Positions 33,371 to 39,325 of a stretch of DNA of 39,325 nucleotides are shown in pieces; position 1 is the stretch's first letter, and every line of letters begins with the position of its first letter. This stretch comes from Fusobacterium sp. (lineage in GTDB: Bacteria; Fusobacteriota; Fusobacteriia; Fusobacteriales; Fusobacteriaceae). The stretch spans positions 1 through 39,325 of the forward strand of contig NZ_JARHZE010000059.1 of NCBI RefSeq assembly GCF_029258315.1, read 5' to 3'. The notes under the pieces were generated by a model, which worked only from the letters and a program-made list of their open reading frames with translations, searched no databases and was not told where the DNA came from. The translations under genes were made by a program, and so were the position numbers.

Positions 33371-33402
33371 GTAAAAAGATCAGATAACACCTGATCTTTT
33401 TT
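33371..33402. terminator. Terminator of the DUF523 gene (bidirectional)
   Basis: AAAAAGATCAG and CTGATCTTTTT arms with a 7-nt loop, 10 bp beyond the stop codon of the minus-strand gene; it would also stop read-through from small-RNA unit 4. Confidence 0.85.
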
Positions 33403-33411
33403 TATTTTATA

Positions 33412-33840
33412 TTACTTTTCTTTAATGAAAGTCTCTACATCAATAACTTTATATCCTTTTTCTTTTAATGCTTTTGCAAACAATCCCATTCCTGAAATTA
33501 ATTTTCCTTCAAAACTACCATCATAAATTTGATTGGCACCACAAGTTGGACTTCTTGACTGTAATACCACCAAATCAATTTTTTGATTCTGTATTTTAGA
33601 TAAAGCCAAATTAACTGCATTAACATATTCTAAATGAACATTATTACCATTCTCATCAGTTACAAAACCATTAACAATTTCAGCACAAGGTCTAGGAGTT
33701 GACATTCCTGCCAATATCTCTGGACAAATAGAAAAAATTTCATTATTTTTAAATAAATCAATAGCTTTTTGATTTTTATTATTTTTTCCATTATATTTAC
33801 AATTTTCTCCTAATATACAAGCACTAACAAGTATTTTCAT
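33412..33840 (-). CDS. DUF523 family protein, TudS thiouracil desulfidase-like
   Basis: A 142-residue protein with the DUF523 layout: LVSACILGENCKYNG (C8, C14), IFSICPEILAGMSTPRPCAE (C39, C52) and LQSRSPTCGANQIYDGSF (C100). Family members include TudS, a [4Fe-4S] enzyme that removes sulfur from thiouracil using three conserved cysteines, which could correspond to C8, C52 or C39, and C100 here. Activity on thiouracil versus another thio-compound cannot be told from sequence. The ATG at 33840 has AAGGAGAG upstream; an open extension of 8 codons is not preferred. Single gene. Confidence 0.8.
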   Translation of the reverse strand: MKILVSACILGENCKYNGKNNKNQKAIDLFKNNEIFSICPEILAGMSTPRPCAEIVNGFVTDENGNNVHLEYVNAVNLALSKIQNQKIDLVVLQSRSPTCGANQIYDGSFEGKLISGMGLFAKALKEKGYKVIDVETFIKEK

Positions 33841-33943
33841 AATTATCTCTCCTTGTGATTTCATTCTTTTTTATATAATACTTTAAAAAAATTATTTCAA
33901 CAAGATGATCTCTAATAAAAATTATTTTTTAAATTTCTTTACT

Positions 33944-34972
33944 TTATAGATCTAATTTTAAATCCCCATCTTTTATATATCCTTTTTTTCTCATCAAAGT
34001 AGAAAAGAATAAAGTTAGTATTGCTGGTAATATTATATGAAGCAATAATATTGTTAAATATAATTTATTTCCCCCTCTTCCAATCTCCTCCATAGCTCCT
34101 ATTGTAGCTATCTGTCCTACTAATCCACAAGTTCCCATTCCTGCACCTATTGGACTATTCTCCATTTTAAAAATTATAGTTGCCACTGGACCTAATATAG
34201 CTGAAGATAAAATTGATGGTATCCATATTTTCCAATTTTTTATAATATTTCCCATCTGTAACATTGATGTTCCTAATCCTTGAGCTGCAAGTCCACCAAA
34301 TCCATTCTCTTTAAAACTCATAACTGCAAACCCCACCATTTGACAACAACATCCAACAGTAGCTGCCCCTGCTGCTATACCACTAAGTCCAAGCATCATA
34401 CAAATAGCTGCACTACTTATCGGTAAAGTTAAAGCTATTCCCATAAGAACTGAAACACAAATTCCCATATAGAATGGTTGTAATTCTGTTGTTACCATTA
34501 TTATTTTACCAAATGATGACATAATTTTTGCTATTGATGGTCCCACCATCTCTGCCGCTAACATCCCTGTTAATATTGTGAAAATTGGAGTTAATATTAT
34601 ATCTATCTTAGTTTCTTTTGAAATAAGTTTACCTAACTCAACTCCTATTATTGTTCCAAAGAATGCTCCAACAGGTCCTCCAACTTCATTTCCAAAAGCC
34701 CCTGTAATAGTTGAAGCAAATAAAACCAATCCTGGAGCTTTAAGTCCATATGCAATTGATACTCCTATAGCTGGTCCTGTCATTCTCATAGCTAATGGTG
34801 ATACAACTTCTACTAAATATGGAATATCAAATTTACTTCCAATAGTTTTTAAAATTGTTCCTACTAATAAAGATGAAAAAAGTCCCATAGCCATATTACT
34901 CATTGCCACTATTAAATATCTCTCTGTACTTATGATAACATCTTTTTTTCTTAAAAAATCTCTTAAACTCAT
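33944..34972 (-). CDS. PTS EIIC-like membrane protein (PTS_EIIC_2 / PfoR family)
   Basis: A 342-residue integral membrane protein with about nine or ten hydrophobic segments and glycine-rich turns (SPLAMRMTGPAIG, FGNEVGGPVGAFFG, AAEMVGPSIAKIM, NSPIGAGMGTCGLVGQ). This matches the PTS_EIIC_2 family, which includes the Clostridium perfringens PfoR protein linked to toxin gene control. No EIIA or EIIB gene is adjacent, so whether it transports a sugar is unknown. The frame is open far upstream, but MSLRDFL at 34972 has AAGGGG before it and starts just ahead of the first membrane helix. Confidence 0.8.
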   Translation of the reverse strand: MSLRDFLRKKDVIISTERYLIVAMSNMAMGLFSSLLVGTILKTIGSKFDIPYLVEVVSPLAMRMTGPAIGVSIAYGLKAPGLVLFASTITGAFGNEVGGPVGAFFGTIIGVELGKLISKETKIDIILTPIFTILTGMLAAEMVGPSIAKIMSSFGKIIMVTTELQPFYMGICVSVLMGIALTLPISSAAICMMLGLSGIAAGAATVGCCCQMVGFAVMSFKENGFGGLAAQGLGTSMLQMGNIIKNWKIWIPSILSSAILGPVATIIFKMENSPIGAGMGTCGLVGQIATIGAMEEIGRGGNKLYLTILLLHIILPAILTLFFSTLMRKKGYIKDGDLKLDL

Positions 34973-35019
34973 TTCTCTACCCCTTTTTTCTGTCTTGTCA
35001 TATGTAATATGCATTGCTA

Positions 35020-35047
35020 TTATATAGTTTTTGATAAATTTTTGCAA
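35020..35047 (-). promoter_or_regulatory. Promoter of the PfoR/EIIC-like gene
   Basis: On the minus strand TTGCAA, 16-bp spacer, TATAAT, about 50 bp upstream of the chosen start. Its position inside the longer open frame supports the shorter protein start. Confidence 0.65.
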
Positions 35048-35094
35048 ACTTTTTTTATTATTTAAACTTTTCTGGCTTAATATCTGTCTTAAAG

Positions 35095-35114
35095 AAAAAG
35101 GAGATATCCTTTTT
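35095..35114 (+). promoter_or_regulatory. Hairpin/inverted repeat upstream of the glycine-zipper lipoprotein
   Basis: AAAAAGGA and TCCTTTTT arms around GATA, about 25 bp before the start codon. It may be an operator or a leader hairpin; a TATTAT box overlaps its right end. Confidence 0.35.
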
Positions 35115-35138
35115 ATTATGAATTTTGGGAGGTAATTT

Positions 35139-35333
35139 ATGAAAAAATTAGTTATCGCTTGTATTCTTGCAAGTATCGCTTTTGTTGGTTGCACTAGAAC
35201 TGAAAAACATATTGCTACTGGAGCAGCAGTTGGAGCCGTAGCAGGACATATTATAGGAGGAGATACAGGAACTATTGTTGGAGCTGGTGTTGGAGCTGGA
35301 GCTGGAGCAATAATAGCTGATAAAAATAGATAA
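35139..35333 (+). CDS. Small glycine-zipper lipoprotein (OsmB/SlyB-like)
   Basis: A 64-residue lipoprotein: signal peptide with lipobox FVGC (C18), then TGAAVGAVAGHIIGGDTGTIVGAGVGAGAGAIIADKNR, a glycine-zipper hairpin of two membrane-spanning segments separated by GGDTG. Such proteins insert in the outer membrane and often respond to osmotic or envelope stress. GGGAGG precedes the ATG and a strong terminator follows, so it is a single-gene unit. The substrate or partner is unknown. Confidence 0.85.
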   Translation: MKKLVIACILASIAFVGCTRTEKHIATGAAVGAVAGHIIGGDTGTIVGAGVGAGAGAIIADKNR

Positions 35334-35352
35334 TAATAACAATATTAAAATG

Positions 35353-35390
35353 AAAATAGCACGATTTTAATCGTGCTATTATTTTTATTC
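35353..35390. terminator. Bidirectional terminator between the lipoprotein and the sigma-54 regulator
   Basis: A 12-bp stem (AATAGCACGATT and AATCGTGCTATT) with a T-rich tail and A-rich head. Its right end overlaps the regulator stop codon. Confidence 0.88.
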
Positions 35391-36695
35391 TACTTCTATA
35401 TTATATCTTTTCATTTTATTATATAAGGCATTTCTACTAATTCCCAAAGCTTGAGCCATCTTTGTTATATTTTTTTCATAAACTCTCATAGCTTTTTTTA
35501 TCTCTCTTTTTTCAAGCTCCACAATAGACAAAACTTTTTCTTCTACTTCTATTTTACTCTCTTCAAACTCTCTATCTGCATATATTATTTTATTTCCCAG
35601 ATTATCATACTTCATACAATGACACTCATCAAAATTAATATCATAGGTACTGATACCATCAAGAACCACAAAGTTTTCTACAAAATTTTCGAGCTCTCTT
35701 ATATTTCCAGGCCAACAATAGGAAATTATTTTTTGAAATAATTTTTTTGAAACAACTGGTACTGGTTTATTAAATTCAATACTTTTTTCTTTTAAAAGGT
35801 AGTCTAAAAATATAGGAATATCCCCTTCCCTCTCCTTTAAAGGTGGAATATGTATATTAAAAGCATTTAATCTATAATACAAATCTTTTCTAAATTGATT
35901 TTCTGAAATAGCTTTTTTTAAATCTTTATTTGTTGCTGCTATTATTCTTACATCTATTCTTGTGCATTTTTTAGAACCTATTCTTGTTATACACTTATCT
36001 TGTAAAACTCTCAAAAGAGTGACCTGCATATTTAAAGGCATCTCTCCAATCTCATCTAGAAAAATAGTCCCTCCATTAGCAAGTTCAAATTTTCCAATGT
36101 AACCATTTTTATTTGCTCCTGTAAAAGCTCCACTCTCATAACCAAACAGTTCACTCTCTATCAAATCCTTAGGAATTGCCCCACAGTTTACTGGAATAAA
36201 TGGAGCATTTTTTCTTGAACTTTTATTATGGATAGCCCTTGCAAAAAATTCTTTTCCTGTTCCACTTTCTCCAGTAATAAGAACATTACTATTATTGTCA
36301 GATATTTTTTTACACTCTTCTATTATTTTTGTTATTTGTGGACTCTTCCCTATAACATTCTCAAAATTATACTTTCCTTTTTCTTCATATTGGTTTCCAC
36401 TAAGAATTGATAGAAAAAAATCTTTTTCTTTTACTAATACTACATAACCTGGTTCCCCTTTATCAGTTGTCCTTGAAAAAAGAAAAAACAGATTATTCTT
36501 ATATATTTTTGTTAAAATTTTAAAATTATCATTTAAACCATCAGTATTTAATTCTTTAAATATAGAAAATAGATTAAATCTTTTTTCTGAAAAATATTCT
36601 TTTAAATAATCATTAATAAACTCTGCTTTTCCATCTTTGTCACATAAAATAATTCCTAGTTGAATATTATTTAAATTTTTTTCTATAAAATTCAT
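35385..36695 (-). CDS. Sigma-54-dependent transcriptional activator (enhancer-binding protein)
   Basis: A 436-residue three-domain protein. Residues 1 to about 105 look like a PAS sensor (GIILCDKDGKAEFIND). The AAA+ domain has Walker A GESGTGKE (142-149), the sigma-54 contact loop GAFTGA (189-194) and Walker B IFLDE (211-215). A Fis-type helix-turn-helix ends the protein (ITKMAQALGISRNALYNKMKRY). It opens sigma-54 promoters using ATP. It is divergent from the EamA transporter operon, whose upstream region carries palindromes and a -24/-12 promoter, so that operon is its likely target. The signal is unknown. AAGGTG precedes the ATG. Confidence 0.93.
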   Translation of the reverse strand: MNFIEKNLNNIQLGIILCDKDGKAEFINDYLKEYFSEKRFNLFSIFKELNTDGLNDNFKILTKIYKNNLFFLFSRTTDKGEPGYVVLVKEKDFFLSILSGNQYEEKGKYNFENVIGKSPQITKIIEECKKISDNNSNVLITGESGTGKEFFARAIHNKSSRKNAPFIPVNCGAIPKDLIESELFGYESGAFTGANKNGYIGKFELANGGTIFLDEIGEMPLNMQVTLLRVLQDKCITRIGSKKCTRIDVRIIAATNKDLKKAISENQFRKDLYYRLNAFNIHIPPLKEREGDIPIFLDYLLKEKSIEFNKPVPVVSKKLFQKIISYCWPGNIRELENFVENFVVLDGISTYDINFDECHCMKYDNLGNKIIYADREFEESKIEVEEKVLSIVELEKREIKKAMRVYEKNITKMAQALGISRNALYNKMKRYNIEVE

Positions 36696-36725
36696 ACTAT
36701 CACCTTTTTTGTCATTTTTATTAGC

Positions 36726-36746
36726 ACTGTCATTTTTAATGACAGT
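36726..36746. promoter_or_regulatory. Operator palindrome 1 for the sigma-54 activator
   Basis: 9-bp arms ACTGTCATT and AATGACAGT around TTT. It is centred about 117 bp upstream of the predicted sigma-54 transcript start and abuts the -10 box of the regulator's own promoter. Confidence 0.7.
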
Positions 36747-36776
36747 ATTATATCACAAAAAATGACAATTTGTCAT
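36747..36776 (-). promoter_or_regulatory. Sigma-70 promoter of the regulator gene
   Basis: On the minus strand ATGACA, 18 bp, TATAAT. It is sandwiched between the two palindromes, so binding should repress the regulator's own synthesis. Confidence 0.55.
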
Positions 36777-36777
36777 T
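36761..36777. promoter_or_regulatory. Operator palindrome 2 for the sigma-54 activator
   Basis: AATGACAA and TTGTCATT arms around one T, the same half-sites as palindrome 1 in opposite order. It is centred about 84 bp upstream of the sigma-54 start and overlaps the -35 of the regulator promoter. Further TGACAA or GTCATT half-sites occur at 36711, 36813 and 36854. Confidence 0.7.
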
Positions 36778-36825
36778 AAAAAAAATTTTTTTAATCTTAA
36801 CTTAGCTATATATGACAATTATTTT

Positions 36826-36844
36826 TTTGGTATAACTATTGCTT
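36826..36844 (+). promoter_or_regulatory. Sigma-54 (-24/-12) promoter of the EamA transporter operon
   Basis: TTTGG, ten bases, then GC within TTGGTATA, ACTA, TTGC. The invariant GG and GC are exactly 10 bp apart. The transcript would start near 36853, giving a 28-nt leader to the ATG at 36881. Confidence 0.75.
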
Positions 36845-36880
36845 ATTTTTTAGTGACAAATTTTTTTAAGGGGGATTTAT

Positions 36881-37834
36881 ATGAACAAAAGAACAAAAGG
36901 AATAATGTTAGGTATCATCGTCGGTTTAGCCTGGGGGCTTGACTCTACTCTTATGGGAGTTGTAGGACAAAATAAGATTTTCGAAGGATTTGCTTCATCA
37001 CCTCTAGTTTCAGCATTTTTTCACGATAGTTTCGCTTTCTTTTGGATTGCTTTAACTTTATTATTTTCTCATCAATTAAAAGGAAGTTTTGAACTTTTAA
37101 AAACAAAAAAAGGAAAAGCTGCTGCTGTTGCTGCATTAGTTGGAGCTCCTGTTGGAATGAGTGCTTACTTACTTGCTATTAAATATGCTACTGCACCTTA
37201 TGCTTCTAGTATATCTGTTATCTACCCTGGAGTAGGAGCTGTACTTTCTTATTTATTACTGAAAGAAAAACTTTCTAAAAGAGCTTGTTTAGGAATTTTT
37301 ATCAGTTTATTAGGTTCATTTATGTTAGGGTTCAAACCTACTGGAGATATCCCTTCAACTTTCGGAACGGGAATTTTATTTGCATTATTAGCTGTTTTAG
37401 GTTGGGCATCTGAAGGTGTTATTATTGGTTTTGCTATGAAACATATAAAAAATGAAGATCATATCCAAGCAGCACCACAACAATTTTTATGTCTTAGATA
37501 TTTTATATCAATGATCAGCTATGGTTTAGTTGTTGTGCCTTTTTCTGGAGGAACTTCTATTGCTTTAGATGTCATTAAATCAGGTTTATTTTTACAATTT
37601 GCTGGAATCGCAACATTAGGGGCAATTACTTATCTTTGCTGGTATAAAGCAGTTGATCTTATAGGGGCAGCGATGGGAACAGCTTTAAACTCAACTGCAG
37701 CACTTTGGACTATCGTCTTTAGTATTATTTTATTTGGATCACCTATAAACTTACATTTAATATTATGGGGAATCGTAATTGTTGCAGGAGTATTTATTTT
37801 TGCTATTGAACCAAAAAGAAAAAAAGGAGAATAA
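36881..37834 (+). CDS. EamA/DMT-family transporter
   Basis: A 317-residue protein with about ten membrane helices arranged as two EamA repeats (LGIIVGLAWGLDSTLMG; later ILFALLAVLGWASEGVIIGFAMK). Conserved features are the inner YPGVGAVLSYLLLKEKLSKRACLGIFISLLG end of repeat 1 and GTALNSTAALWTIVFSIILFG in repeat 2. The family exports or imports metabolites such as amino acids or nucleosides; the substrate is not given by sequence. A GGGGG ribosome site precedes the ATG. It is the first gene after the sigma-54 promoter and is followed 2 bp later by a GltD-like gene. Confidence 0.88.
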   Translation: MNKRTKGIMLGIIVGLAWGLDSTLMGVVGQNKIFEGFASSPLVSAFFHDSFAFFWIALTLLFSHQLKGSFELLKTKKGKAAAVAALVGAPVGMSAYLLAIKYATAPYASSISVIYPGVGAVLSYLLLKEKLSKRACLGIFISLLGSFMLGFKPTGDIPSTFGTGILFALLAVLGWASEGVIIGFAMKHIKNEDHIQAAPQQFLCLRYFISMISYGLVVVPFSGGTSIALDVIKSGLFLQFAGIATLGAITYLCWYKAVDLIGAAMGTALNSTAALWTIVFSIILFGSPINLHLILWGIVIVAGVFIFAIEPKRKKGE

Positions 37835-37836
37835 TA

Positions 37837-39325
37837 ATGTTAAAACAAGAGATTATTGAAAACATGGAAAAAATAGTTTCAGAATGTATGGGAGAAGAAA
37901 ACCCAGCTTGTGTCACTACTTGCCCAATGCACACAAATGTAAAAGAGTACATTAGATTATTAAGAGAGGGAAAAGGTGAAGAGGCTCTTTTAACTGTAAG
38001 AGAAAAATTATTTTTACCTGGAACTTTAGGTAGAATCTGTGCTCACCCTTGTGAAGGAAAATGTAAAATTAATGAAATAAGTTCTCCTATGTCAATAGCT
38101 GGTCTTAAAAGATATATAGCTGATAATTTTGATAAAGAAGAATTATGGAATTTAGAAAAAGAAGAAAAAAATGGAAAAAAAGTGGCAGTAATTGGTGCTG
38201 GACCTTCTGGACTTCAATCAGCTTTAGATTTAATAAGAAAAGGATATGAAGTAGTTGTATTTGAAAAATTACCTGTAAAAGGTGGTATGATGGCAGTTGG
38301 AATACCTGAATATAGATTACCTAGAGACATTCTTGCTCATGAAATTAGCTACCTTGAAAAATTAGGTGTAGAATTTAAAATGAACTGCGAAATTGGAAAA
38401 GATATTTCTATGAAGGAGATTGTTGATAATTTTGACTCTGTTATAGTAGCAGTTGGAAAGCATAAAGGAAGAGTTGGAACAGATATTATATCAAATTCTA
38501 TATATAGTGCTGGGGATTTTTTAAGAATGGCATCTCTAGAAAGAGAAAAATTATCTTTAGGTGAAAGAGTTTTAGTAATCGGTGGTGGAGATGTTGCTAT
38601 GGATTGTGCTAGAACTTCAAGAAGAATAAAAGGTGTAAAAGAAGTTTTCTCAGCTTGTCTTGAAAATTCTTTTGATGAAATGACTGCATCTAAACATGAA
38701 GTAAAAGGTGCTTATGATGAAGGGATTAATTTCTGCCACGGTCAAGGAATAAAAGAGATTATAATGTCAGATGATAATAAAATCAAAGAAGTAAAATTAA
38801 AAAAATGTCTATCTCTATTTGATGAAAATAAAAATTTCTCACCAGTATACGATGAAAATCAAATAACAGATTTAAAAGTTGATACTATTATTTTTGCAAT
38901 AGGTCAAGCTGTTGATGGAGATTTTGCAAAAGATTATTTAAACCAAAGAAGAAATACAACATTTGAATGTGATCCAGCAACTCTTCAAAGTAAAGATAAT
39001 GAAAAAATATTTATAACAGGAGATGCTAGTGGAGAATCTGTAATAGTTATTCAAGCTATGGCAACTGGTAGAAGGGCTGCAGAATCTGTTGATAGATACT
39101 TACAAAAGAAAGATCTATTAGAAGGAAGAAAAATAGAAGATACTAAGAGCTATGATACAAAATTAGTTAGAGAAGTTAACTGGGAAGATGTAAAAGAAAG
39201 AAGATTAGAAATAAATGAACTTGATCCAGAAGAGAGAATAAAATCTTTCGTGGAAGTTTCTAAAGGATATACAAAGGAACAAGCTCAATATGAGGCTGAT
39301 AGATGTCGTCAATGTGAATGTAGAC
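37837..39325 (+). CDS. GltD-like NAD(P)H oxidoreductase with N-terminal Fe-S domain (partial)
   Basis: The first 496 codons of a gene that runs off the right edge. The N-terminus has a cysteine-rich Fe-S domain (CVTTCPMHTNVKEYI and RICAHPCEGKCK) as in the glutamate synthase small subunit and PreT families. Then follow the FAD motif VAVIGAGPSGLQSA (about residue 110), GGMMAVGIPEYRLP, the NAD(P) motif VLVIGGGDVAMDCART and FAD-binding ITGDASG. The last visible residues DRCRQCECR start another cysteine cluster. Without a large GltB subunit in view it may reduce another partner. It begins 2 bp after the transporter stop, with AAGGAG inside the end of that gene. Confidence 0.85.
   Translation, partial: MLKQEIIENMEKIVSECMGEENPACVTTCPMHTNVKEYIRLLREGKGEEALLTVREKLFLPGTLGRICAHPCEGKCKINEISSPMSIAGLKRYIADNFDKEELWNLEKEEKNGKKVAVIGAGPSGLQSALDLIRKGYEVVVFEKLPVKGGMMAVGIPEYRLPRDILAHEISYLEKLGVEFKMNCEIGKDISMKEIVDNFDSVIVAVGKHKGRVGTDIISNSIYSAGDFLRMASLEREKLSLGERVLVIGGGDVAMDCARTSRRIKGVKEVFSACLENSFDEMTASKHEVKGAYDEGINFCHGQGIKEIIMSDDNKIKEVKLKKCLSLFDENKNFSPVYDENQITDLKVDTIIFAIGQAVDGDFAKDYLNQRRNTTFECDPATLQSKDNEKIFITGDASGESVIVIQAMATGRRAAESVDRYLQKKDLLEGRKIEDTKSYDTKLVREVNWEDVKERRLEINELDPEERIKSFVEVSKGYTKEQAQYEADRCRQCECR

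Noticed and set aside
34973-35194. N-terminal extension of the EIIC-like protein by 74 codons
   Set aside because: Contains the likely promoter at 35020-35047 and is not part of the family; a ribosome site precedes 34972.
35148-35342. Minus-strand frame rich in Ser and Asn opposite the small lipoprotein
   Set aside because: Mirror of the Gly/Ala-rich codons of the plus-strand lipoprotein, which has signal peptide, ribosome site and terminator.

Overview
The window comes from a very AT-rich, Gram-negative bacterium, most likely a member of the genus Fusobacterium. The evidence is a full lipid A block (lpxC, fabZ, lpxA, lpxI, lpxB, an MsbA-type exporter, lpxK) together with extremely low GC, Fusobacterium-style proteins and the use of LpxI rather than LpxH. 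It is mostly chromosomal housekeeping DNA. There is no phage, insertion sequence, tRNA or CRISPR array, but some intergenic regions are unusually structured.

Layout. 1-126 is the 3' end of guaA. 224-1854 (-) is a frameshifted AAA-ATPase/PD-(D/E)XK nuclease gene. 1959-9914 holds corA, a tsaC operon with two unknown small proteins, glmU-prs, a membrane-anchored J-protein, acylphosphatase-Ppx/GppA, and htpX on the opposite strand. 9942-11225 holds a YqeC-like P-loop protein and a DJ-1 family protein that lacks the usual cysteine. From 29728 down to 11239 nearly twenty genes run on the minus strand with short gaps or overlaps: a GNAT-CDF fusion, a UvrD/PcrA helicase, the lipid A genes, rph, rdgB, hslU, smc, lpxK, an unknown gene, an EIIA gene and nadD. 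Upstream lies the SRP RNA gene with a clear promoter. Next is a putative envelope-stress cassette (lipoprotein, ECF sigma factor, small membrane protein, periplasmic helical protein), followed by ispG.

The 662-bp gap 32750-33411 is the most striking part of the window. It carries four tandem plus-strand units. Each has a paired TTGACA-like box (weakest in unit 3) at 11-bp spacing, a TATAAT-like hexamer 11 bp further on, and a 60-75 nt transcript ending in an intrinsic terminator. In three of the four units the transcript exposes C-rich single-stranded segments. These look like a multicopy small-RNA family under a common, probably activator-dependent promoter.

The right end has a DUF523 (TudS-like) protein, a PfoR/EIIC-like membrane protein, a glycine-zipper lipoprotein and a compact sigma-54 module. 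In that module a divergently transcribed enhancer-binding protein faces two TGTCATT/AATGACA palindromes and a -24/-12 promoter driving an EamA-type transporter and a GltD-like Fe-S flavoprotein, which runs off the window edge.
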